DNA of 64,000 nucleotides from Atrichornis clamosus (taxonomy: Eukaryota > Chordata > Aves > Passeriformes > Menuridae), in NCBI GenBank assembly GCA_013400975.1, contig WBMZ01000188.1, positions 16,001 to 80,000 on the forward strand, read 5' to 3'. Positions within the stretch are counted from its first letter, which is position 1, and every line of letters starts with the position of its first letter. Positions 38,801-50,800 of the stretch are shown piece by piece. Under the pieces are notes generated by a model, which searched no databases, was not told the DNA's origin, and was given only the letters and a program-made list of their open reading frames with translations. The position numbers and the translations under genes were made by a program.

Positions 38801-41800
38801 TGTATCAAAGTTGTGCTACTTAATAGATTTCTTTAGTAAAACACAACAAAGCAATTACATGGCTGTTGATCGTCAGTCATAAAAAACCCTCAAACACAGT
38901 TTTTCAAAAGAAACTACACTGCAATTTTTTGTCATTGTAAAATAAAAGAAACTAGAGAATTAAATAGGAAAGCAGACAATAGAACAGCAGGTAGTCAACT
39001 GAACTTAGCCACTACAGATGGTTTAGAAATAGTGTTTCCTTCTACACCAACTTGTGGGATAAAAGAAAAGGAGGAGGCTCCTTATTGCCCATGAATGGCA
39101 ATACCAAAAGACTTAAGCAACTTTCCAGTCTATGTATTTGGTCCCATGAAAGAACCTAGATGTTTCTTTTTCCTCTCTTACTTTTTTCTTTTTTAGAAAC
39201 TTTTAATCTGTTTTTGCAATTGCTTTTTTCCATAATCTTTTACGCTTCTCTAGAATAACAAACTAGAAACATTGCTGCTGATCCCTCCAAAGACAAAATG
39301 CAGAAGGTCAAGTGAGGAATTCCTGAGAAACACAAGTGTCATTTAAAAAGTGCACTAGAAAGAGAGATTATTCCATTATCTTAGCTCACTTCAGTAAAGA
39401 AATATTAACTATAATTTACATAATGAAGAACAGAAATGCATAAATGCTCTATTCTAATAATCCACAAGAGAAAGAAACATAAATGTACAATTTTCATTGT
39501 TCAATAATCACTAGAATTGTGTAAAGAAGTGGCAGCCCTTCAGCAGACTGTTGCATTTTTTGGTCAAAAGTTAGAATAACTCTAATTATAGTAATATATA
39601 AGGTATTATTCTGGCAAGATATTATCCAGTCATCTTCTGGATAAATAAAGGTTATGAAATGAGGTCTAAGTTAGAAATCCAACCAAGTTTGATTCCTAAA
39701 TGTAATAAGAATAATAATAAAATCATTATTTTCAGTAGATTATGATCAACTGATAAACAACTAAAGAAGAGAGGCATTAGTATAACGGTAAGAAAATTAG
39801 TTGGTAAAACAAAAAAAATGTAGAAGGAGGTGGAATCTACAGTTTTAATGCCTTTACTTATCAGCAAAATGATGGCCTCTCGAAGACATAAAATAGCTTT
39901 TATTATATTAAAACCAAAATATCGGAATATTACCAAAGGAATATTCTGTAAGGAAACTGTAGTTCAAAAAAGTTCATATGAATTGCAAGCACTTATTTCT
40001 TTGCATAACCTGTTCTTAATACTAATTTATCACATGAATGTGATTTTTAAAGGAAGACTTTCATTACACAACAGCAGTTATTACCCCAGACAGCTCTCAT
40101 GCAGTTACACCAACGTACACACAATTAGTGTCATATAATATTTTGGCACTGCAATGCAAAACTCACAAGACACATTCCTAGAATTATGTTTGAAAATCAA
40201 TTAAAAGAAGAAAAAGGAAATAATTTCTTCAATTATATTTTCCTGCACAGAAATAAGAAGTCACTTTCTGATGAAAGCAAGGCCAGTCCAATTCTCATGA
40301 ATATCAGCCAGCACAGCTTCATTGATCAGCTGAAAATGAGCACGAAGTTTTAGTTCAAACAGGTATCAAGCAACAAAAGATTTGATAGCCAGAGGTAAGG
40401 GCCTTCCTTGAGAAAAGCTGCTCCACTCACAGTCCAAAGAGTCTTACCTTGCTCTGTTTGCTTCTTTTGTCATGTCCCATGCCCAGGTTATGAAGTTCTG
40501 ACTCAGGTAGGAGACAATAGATTCAGCACAAAGCATTTGTGAGCAGAAGACATTGGTTAGTACACTTTCATCATGGTGGAGGTAGATAGCAAGAAGCTTT
40601 CTCTGGAAAAGACATGAGAAGAGATCAGTGAAAGGTTTCTCAGCCTACTTAGCTGCAGCAGATTTGTGTGTTAGCACCCCGATGGGGTTTACTGAGGTTG
40701 ACAAGTATCTCAACTTGCACACACAAAAAATAACTAGCAGATTTCAAGTCAAATTGTCCATCCCTTCAAATCTTTAAATATTCTCAATGCTTCCTAATAT
40801 TTTATTTCAAGTACCAAAATATACTGTATATTATATGCTTAGAACATGAAAATAACAACATCTGAATGAAAAACAAAAACCTTATTAACAGACCTAAGAA
40901 ACGAGTGAAACTTTTAGGCTTGCTGCCCAATAAAGGTAACATTTGGAACAATTTCCTGAGCAAGGAGCACATGTCTTGATAGGACAGCATTTATCACACA
41001 AAACAATTACAAACAACCTGAAAAAACAAGGACAGTGCATTGCTATCACCACCTCTGTAGCCAAATAAAGAGGCAAATGAGTAAGTAACAACACAGCTGC
41101 CTGCAGACCCAAAAGCTGTAGCTCAATATGCTGGATATTCTGGCAGATCTCCATCCAGCCAAATCATGTGGGGAGCCCCACAGCACATCGCCCTCTCACC
41201 TACCTCACTGAAAAGGTGGCCAGGCATTGGAACAGGCTGCCCAGGGAAGTGGTGGATACACCATCCCTGGAAGTGTTAAAAGGCGTGTGCACGGGGCACC
41301 TGGGGACACGGGTTAATGGTGGACACGTGGCACTCGGTTAATGCTTGGACTTGGTGTCTTGGAGTCTTTTCCAACCTTAACAATTCTATCACTACATGTT
41401 GAGATGGTGTCTACAGCCCCTTGAAACAAAATATTCTGTGCTGTGTTCTTCTGAAACCCTATCAAGTAAAATTTGGGCCTCACTGCCAGCACTGCTTAGA
41501 CCTGTGCTATGTCCCCATCACAATCCCAGACCACCTTTTGGAAAGCAAATCTATGTGTATGCAAATACAGAAATCAGGCTGCAAAATACAGGGAGACTAC
41601 GAGCTGGTTAAGGACTGTGATTCTGCATCTGGCATTCAATGAATTATAAATATAATTCAGAAAATTACAGCTTTGCATTCCCCCATACCCATATAAATTA
41701 CTTACTTTATTTTAAAATAGCACTTGAACATATTTGCTAAGATGATACGGTAAGTGCTATTTTCAGACTTTTATTTAAAGCTATTTCAAATCTCTTCATC

Positions 41801-44800
41801 AGAAGTAACACTGAACCCTAGATATTGGTGTGTATTGATACAGCAAGACATGGGATGCAATTTTGAGACAAGCTGTCTTTGCAAAAAGAAAAAAACCCTG
41901 TATGACTCTTAACTCATATACTGGCTTTGGATAAAATTTAATGACTGTTTATAAAAGGAACATCTGAACATTCGACTTTGGGAAAGGGATTAGTAATTTG
42001 CATTCCTGTTTGTCTAATTTAATTTAAATGTTCTTCAGAACCACATACACATGTGCCAGGAAGGGCCATTAATAAGCCCAACATGCAGAGATCCACATAA
42101 GTGCAGCCAACAATGTTGACTGAAACTAAACTTGAAAATCCAGGGCACTGATGCACAATATCATGCAATAAAACAGCATTTCTGTGGTGATATTTAATTT
42201 AAAAAGAAGAAAGAGGCAGGGGAAGATCAGGCACTGTCTGTTTTTGAGGATCAGCCGTTCTGCATTTCAAAGCGTCGATCCCTGCAATATCCAGGTTACT
42301 GTGCTAGAATCTCGACTATTATATAGCAGTTGTAAGAGAGGGAGGGCAAAGATGTGTTTACTCAGTGATTAGGGCCTTAGAATAAGCCTCTAGCTCCTAG
42401 AGAGACAGCTCACCACTTATTCATTTGGACCAATTCACAAAGCCTAGAAAGATTAAACATCCATGCTGAGAAGACAAGCGAATGCAGACGGTGAAAAAGA
42501 AATAAAAATTCTTTAAAAACTCTGAGATGACTTCATTATTTTTTCCACAAGGAAACTTTAGGAAAGTGTTTAGTTAGAGAAAAACCCACATTGACCTCTC
42601 TCTAAACCCTTAATCTTTCCTTTGTGGTGGCACTGCTTTGTGGTAAGCGGATGGCTTTGCTCTCCTCTTTTCACTGGGAGCGGACAGAAAAAAAGGCTCT
42701 TGAGAAACACTTTTACTTCCAAAGAAACAACCCCATGAAACTGTTAAATATGAGATTCCATACAACAGAATGTTTCAAAATATGTACAGTTTTAGGCTTA
42801 AAGATTTAGGGACAAATTTTAGTCAACAGAACAGGCACAAACACAATGGAGGTTTACACTGAGTTACTTCCCAAGGCAATGTAAATTTTGTTGCATCAAC
42901 AAATCTCACTGTGCAAAGACTAAACTCCATCACATATAAAAGACTGTATTTGTGTCTGATAATTCATTCAAAATGTTAGGGTGGGCACAGGCATACTGCT
43001 ATGACAATTGCAAAGAGGTAGCAGGAGAAACTGAAATGCTGAAAACGTAATTTTGAAAAATCTTAGTGGAAGTCAGGGGTATTTTTTCTTGGAAAAATGC
43101 ACGATTGTAAAAGGCACACAGTTTGGAGTTTGTTGTTTTTGCTATTGTTGTGTGGGTTTGTTTTCATGTTTATTTTACCTACCCATGGTAGCACATATTT
43201 ATAAGCAAATTTTGGTTGTGTTTACTTCAAGCCTTTGAAAAATCAGAGTAAATTCTAGGATTCTATTATGACTAATACCAGGTATTTTTCAGTCAGTACT
43301 ATTAAAATAGGCTTACAATACTGTTGAACAGTCTTGAATTTCATAAAAGAAGCCTACTAATGGAGCACTAGACTGTTCTGTGTTGGATTTCTCAAAAATA
43401 CAACTCAGAGGTTATATACTTGGTATGAAATTTTAACAAAAAAAAAATACATTGGGGAAGAACTTTTACTAGGCCCTATGAAGGTATGGGATACCAAAAG
43501 AGGTTTTAAGTATGGAATCCTTGACAGACTTCCCAAGGCCTTAGGGCTTCAGGAACTTAAGCCACCAAGGGATGTATTTTTGAGAGTATGTGCATGCTTA
43601 AGACCAGGCAGACATACACTGGAATTTTTGGTAGGGGCCTGGATTTACGAAGGTGCTCAGGGAGTGTAAATCTCATCAATGCCAGTACGACTCAAGGCCC
43701 TAAAAGCCTGAACCCTAAGGTCCAGGTTTCATTTTACTTCAGAGGAAAAGGCCATGAGGGCAAGGGACCTCTTGGATGGAATATTCCTGGCATCCTTGGA
43801 AGGAAACATGGGCTGCAGAAGGACACTGTACTGCAGGAGGGCAGCCCCCTGAGAGGCACAGTCCTCCCAGCTGCAGCCTGGCACCATGGCACCTCTCTGC
43901 CACGTCCCCCAAAGCACAGCAGACCCCTGCCACAGAAACTGGTGCACCTGACAGAGATCTGACACTCATGTTCACTCCCACACGTGAGACAAACATCTCA
44001 AAGATCTGTCTTATGCACCAAAATGGGTCAGGACTCCACTTGGCTATTTTTGCATTTTGGAGCTTCAGAGAAGTTAATGCACTTTGTACAGAATTAAAAG
44101 AAATGAAGGAAAAGTGGTCACTAAGACAAAAAGAAACACGTATCTACCTTCATGAGGTGTCTGAATTGGTATCACTGGGTAACGGGACTCTCAAGCTTCT
44201 CAGTCAGTTCCTAATACTTTTTATAACTTAGATACCTCAGAAGAATATGAACTTGAATGGGAATAGCAATACAGTCATAATGGTCAGCAAAACCACAGAC
44301 CCAAATGGTTATTTGTGAATCTCAGGTTTACAAGTTCAAGTAATGACTGAGACAGAAAAGTTCATGATGTAACAGCTGCTAGAGGCATGAATGTCCTTTC
44401 CAGCTGGTAGGCTAACAAATCAAGATCTTAATTTTTTCCTCTAAGTTTTACGTAATGAGAGCTGTTTCAAATGAACAAAGGGACACATTTGCACTTCTTT
44501 AAGCCTTTGAAGTGCACAATCTGATCCTCCCCGTTTAAGGTGATCTTGGTGCTCATAGGATCAGTCTTCTTGGACACAGCTACTTTATCCCACAATCCTT
44601 TTTTCCCTATGCAGAAAGCCAACCTTCTCTAACACTGAGGTGATACACCTCTGAATTTACTCCACTTTGAAAAAGGATCAAAGCAGGAATAGGGCAGATG
44701 CAGATTCATAGGAAGCCTTGTCTGTGTATTACACATAACAGAACAAAATCTGCTGAAGAGAAGCATTATTAAACTCCCCTGCACCAGTGAAAGGAAAGGA

Positions 44801-47800
44801 GACAGACACCAAAGACAAAGAGCCAAGGGGCACTAACCAGCCTCTAGTGTTGTAGAAGGGATCTGAAATAAACTTTTCTCCACAGGTTCCTAAAGTGGGA
44901 ATGAAATGATCCCTTTAACCTTCCGATCCCATATTTTCTAGTATACATGGCATAAGACATCCCCAAACCAATCCCTAATTTAATCTTTCCGTAATTTTAC
45001 TTTTCAGTAAAACATCAATCTCAAAAATCTATCAATGACAAAGAATCCATGTGAACCAAACAGCTACCCACTCTCCCAGGTAAAGGTGTGTTAAAGCCTG
45101 ATTTAGTCTACTTTCATCTTCTAACTATTTGATCCTATTATACTGTTGTATCTCTATTTCAATCAATTGCACTTGTAGTGGTATCTTACATAATGCAAAT
45201 AGTATCCAGTAATTAACACCAAACTCAAGTAAGATCTATAATCACAAGCTTTGAAAGGGGAGAAAATGTAGAGTGTGGCAGACAATTTCAAAAAACATCC
45301 ATTATTTAGTATCAAATACAGAGGATGCTGAAGACAAACCCATACCCAGGAGCAACCCTATAGATATGAAAGATGAAGTAATTCTTCAGATATGAAGAAC
45401 GAGGGGTGTGTAGGCACACAGTGAGACTACCAAGCTGGTATGTTGAAGCAAAAATTTCTAAACAGTAATTATCCACAAACTCAGAAATAATTTACAAATT
45501 AAAGGACAGCACTGCTAACACACATCAGACAAGACTGGAAAGAAAATGTAGGTGACTAACATGGGACTTAACCGGAGCACATGTACTGACATTTACCATG
45601 GTGCAGCTGCTTCACTCTTCCTGAAAACCTAGAATTGTATTTCTATACCTCTCCTTCAGTTTCAACCAGACCATGCAGACTAGTGTTCCGGTTATTTATG
45701 TTTAATCAGAATCTGTAACGTAGTAATTTCTCTATCTGTAATCTTTAGTAAGTTCAGTATAAACTTAATTAGCTGAAATAATAAGGGACACTTTTTTGAG
45801 TTTCACAGATAAAAACAATACTACAAAAAAGCCCTGTATGAAGGAATATTCGGCTACCACCAAGGAAAAAAAAAGATTTTATTTGAACATGTCAAGTCAT
45901 GGAAGGAGCATACTTTCCTCTAGGTATTCAGGAAATAAAGAACCCATATGTGAGAGGGATGGTGCTGCCACTATATTGAACCTAAAAGACAGAACTCAAG
46001 GAGAAGAAAAACACGGTTCATTTTCAGAATGCAGGAATATATATTGAGGTGACAATACCAATCTGTGCTAAGAGAGATGTTTCACATATTTATTAAAAGT
46101 CAGTGGACAGAAAGGTTGAGAGAGGAGCAGGAGGTGAGCTGACAGAGGTATATAAAGATAAGAGCTCCTGAAAAGGCAAAGCCAATGTCTTTATTCTTTC
46201 TCATAATAAAAGAGTAGCAACCACCTATAAAAATGAAAAGACAAACAAACTCCAATAAAGAAAATACTTCAGTATTATTCACATATATATCTCTGTGAGA
46301 TTCAATATAGCTATTAAAATCCAGTATTAATAACAAAACCACCCTAAGTTAGGATAAAACCCCCGATGTCTCGGAACACAAGACACCCACAAACTGCTTT
46401 CAGGCACAAAGAAAACTCCCCCAAACATCTTGTTAAGAACTGTCCATTATAAGATTTCTTCCATGGCATCAGGTGCAGTGATTCCTATGGCAGTGTAGTT
46501 ACCTGAGCAAGAGTTCTTCAGAAACTAATGGAACAGAGAAACTCTTCTTTGCAATTGGCACTATAAAGGAAGACTTTCACAAAAAACAGCTTAATTGTTA
46601 GTTTAATAAACCTCTGCCTCTCTTTCTCTTCCTCACCCAATTAAAAGAAATAATGAAAATACTTTTTTGTCATATATACAATAAGCCTTGGAAATGAACA
46701 CACAGTGCCCTGAACTATCAGGCTGCTGGAGGCAGCTGGGAATTTCATTGCCAAGGACACTGGTTGTTAAAGGCAAGGCTCTGTATCTTGGGTATTGTAT
46801 TTTTGTGCTAAAGAGATATACAGGTTTTAAACCAGAGCTACATTTGACCTCATTCCATCTCTCCTACCAAAAACTGGCATTGTTGTGGCAGCAGTTGCTC
46901 TAAAGGTTAAAAGATACCTATCACATATGTTAATCTTTACTGGTTAAGGATTCAAACACAGGTGACAGACAAACACCTAAACTTTTTTTACAAGGTATTT
47001 CTTTTCCAAGGAACATTTTGTTAAGTAACTATGAACTACCATCCTTTCCAACACATTAAAAGATAATGAGGTTTAACAGAACAACATCTATTTTCTTTAA
47101 AATAATTTGAACTCATATTCTGCATTCAAAGCATATGTTCTGACATAAGCTAATTTTCTTAAAATAACTCAAAATATTTCTGGAAAAAAGCATTGAGCTT
47201 ATATATAATGGAATTTTTTTAATTTGAGGTTAAAAGTATCCACAATATAGATTTAAAACACAGCTGATAGCTGTCTCACTAGACATGAACTGTAGAGAGC
47301 ACCTTCTGCTCTGGACAGTGTTGAGAATTTGTCAAGAAAAGGCCAAGATCTCTGAGCACTCAAGCTGCCAAGTGCTCTCAAATTAAATCAGTTCGAAGCG
47401 GTTTTCATTAAGATGGATTGAGTGTGGCATCGTGAGAAACACTCTATCAAATGTAGTGTTTTACTTAGTGATTAAGTATATACCAGTTGATGAAGCTGCC
47501 CAAATCCTTCGTAATCCCACCACTCCAATAAACATTTAATGAGTATATAAGTTCAAAAAGCCTAGTAGAGGATTTAAACCTTCAATCTTGTTTTTATTTA
47601 CTCTTGGAACTCAATTTCTCACTTCAAGTGAAGAATGCTGGTGCCTGAAGCTCATCTGTTGCCCTGGTAAAATTAAGTGCCCTCCATAGCATAAATTAGA
47701 AGACAAGACATACAATTTCTCCTAAGCTTTTTCTTTAATACTGATATACATATTTAATTATTTTTACAAAATGCAATTATAAAAATATAAAATAATGTAT

Positions 47801-50800
47801 CCCTTTCTTCAATTATGAATTCCAGGTGGCAGGACTGCAAAAATTACTTTGTAACAGGAAAAAGCAGTGAAAATAAATGGTGTTTACACATTTTCATATC
47901 TTTGTTTAAAGTCAGAATGTTACAATAAAAACAATGCCATTCTACAGGGTAGGTGGGAGGGACAGCTTTCAAAAATAAGGCAATGTTCAGGAAAAAAACC
48001 CCCAATCCAAACAACACAAACAAAAAATAATAGTTTTCTAAATATATCATGTATAACTTTATTGTGATGAGGATCTGGTCTGAATACATCATAAGTTCTT
48101 AGAAATCTACGGGGACATGAACTTCAGAAGTGCTATGTAAGTAGTATAAGAAGTAGTTTGAGTAATAAAAATAACTGTACTACATTAATATCAGATAAAT
48201 AGGTATAATACTATTTATGAAAGTTCTTAAGGGGCTTTTGTCCATTATTACACTGGTAACCATTTCTGGTAAAGTGCCACAAAGTGAACTTCCCAACTTA
48301 CACCCTTTTCTTGTTGAATTAATATATTTTTTTCCTAAAACATGCATTAAGGTACACTTTAACACGTTATTATAAATTAATACTTTGCCACTGTATTACC
48401 ATATGTATTTACACTCTGAAATCTGTGCAAAGACATGAAAATATTCACTAAACTTAGAGTGTTAATTATGTGTTAACTTCAGCTATACAGTGTGGATTCA
48501 TAACACTGCACACTTAACAGAACAGCCCCCAAAATAATACAGATGTTCCTTCCAATATGAACAACTACCTTCTTCATTTTAAAATTAAACATCTATCAAG
48601 AAAACAAAAAGCATATTTAAACAGCATGATTTTCGTGTTTGTGTTTCAGCTTTATCTGTGCTTAATTATGCAGGGGTTTGGGTTTCTCCTCAGTGAGTCA
48701 AGTCACCAAAACTTAAATAAACTGTCCCCATTCTAATTTTATTGAAGTACTGATTTTAAAACTGTGCATGGAATAACAGAAACTTGAGATGCCTGGTTGG
48801 CTGTACAGAAAAACTAAACAACCAAACCTTAGGACTGGAACTTACTTGGCAGATAAAGGCTGTATAAGGGGAAAAAAAAGCACACTAATTCAGAGATGTT
48901 TCAATTTAATTTTACAATTTCATTAGCCATTCTACAAAGGAGTTACCAACATGCAACAGTGAACTTGTCAACCACAGGACTCGCAGGCAGTGTTATCTGG
49001 TGCTAGGACACCATTATTTCAGGAAGAAAAGGGAGGAGGGGAAAAGAAAAAGAGTAGCTTTGACAACTAAAGAACTCCAATAAAAATACAGCCTGAATGA
49101 TTAGAAAACATGAGTTATTCACTGTAATTTCAACAACCACTAAGGTAAGTATTTTAGTCAGTACAATTCTTACCCAAACAATAAAAACAAGATAACTCCA
49201 AAATGTAGCTTTGGTTTTTTTTTAATGAAGATGAAACACTTAAGGTGATTTCAATTTCCCCACTACATTAATTAAAGTAGTTTTAATACACACTTACATC
49301 TCTAGCTTTCCCATAGAAGGCTTCTTGAAAAGCAGCCTCTAATGATCCAATAAAATAAACAGGATGGCAGTCACCATATCTATTGGAGACAAAATCTCCA
49401 ATTAATAAAAAACCCACAAAATTAAATAATTTCAGTATTATACTTTTTCATATATTCTGTAAATATCATGCATTGGCTAAAACTATAGAAGGATGAAGTA
49501 TTACACTTCTAAAGGACAGAAGAGAAATATTTAGAAGTCATTTGTCTTCTAACACTCAAAAACTCAAAGTAACAAACCACTACCTTACAAATTTTATCAT
49601 AAAAACTTTCTGTTTACACATGTAGACACTTTGAGTTCTATGCAATTTTCTATACTTTTTTTCAATCATAACTTACTTCCTCTCTTTATTGTATTCTTAA
49701 AGGTTAATTGAAGGCTATTCTTGCATTACACATTAATGCATCTTACATACATAAAGGAACATTCATCACAGGAATGAAAACAGAAGGCACATAAACCTTG
49801 CATGACTTTGCACCTTCTTCCTATTTGATGAAACAGCAACTGTTTAACAGTGCATGATTTGGTAGCATAAAGTTAAAAAAACCCAGAATTTCTATGCTTT
49901 TAGAAGTAGCTATTTTCCTCACCACTTCATTATTGTGAAAACTCTTATTGCAACTCTGTACACAATTTTCAGTATTAATTAGTTTCAGGTTTTCTCTTCC
50001 TGTATATCATAATAAAGTTATCATATACATTCAGCCTTTATCATCCTTCTGGACCTTTACATAATTAAACAATGATACTAAATAGTGGTAAAATAAATAA
50101 GACAAGAATCAGCCACTCCAGGAGGAATTCCTCCACACTTGGAGGAGTAATTTTATTTCAGAAGCAATTCTAGCAAAGTTAAAATTAAAATAAATTAGAT
50201 TAGGATGTCTAAGTATGCTATAATCCCACAAGAAAATATGTACATTTGGTTTATTTTTACTTTCACTATTTACCAAATTTAAACTTAGTTTGTAACAAGA
50301 ATTGCACAGTTAATAGGCAAAGCTTACCTTGAAGAAAACTCTGCTGTAAATTGTAATAAGGCATCTCCTTCATTTTCAGCATTTTCTGGCACTTGAAAAA
50401 ATGAAAAAGTATAAACTAAATGCAACCTTATGGAAACAGGTTTTAATATGGAAACACATTTACTTCACAGGTATTGATGTTGCCAACTTACTGTGAAAGA
50501 TTATTGACTATGAACCCTTGGAAAGACATGAAATTTCCAGAGGGTCTCATGAATATACCCAGGTTTTCCAGACAGTAAAATCCTCAGGTCCAGTGTAATG
50601 TGATATATCACTTGTTCAGAGTTAACACTCTGGACTTACCTTAACACATTAAAATGAAAGGACTGGCTTGAAAGATTCGACCCTTCCTATATATAATGTT
50701 TAGAAGTTTTCCATATTATTACATATATTTGCTGTCAAAAAACTTCTGAAGTAATAACACTAAAGCAAGCCTAAAGTAAATAAAGAGTATGCAAGAATTG

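Larger units (their letters stand above)
28651..40447 (-). other. FAF1: FAF1 intron 13 (11.8 kb)
   Basis: The intron runs from donor gtaaga at 40447 to acceptor ACAAG at 28651. It contains an AT-only-like tract at 32024-32090, an A15 run at 33488-33502, a candidate conserved noncoding block at 35730-36010, and a CpG-bearing block near 38600-38680. No gene or RNA gene is supported. Confidence 0.85.

Noticed and set aside
43588..44231. Overlapping open frames of 124 and 151 codons on the plus strand, with others opposite
   Set aside because: They coincide with a GC-richer stretch poor in stop codons; frames are open on both strands at once, and none shows a known motif.
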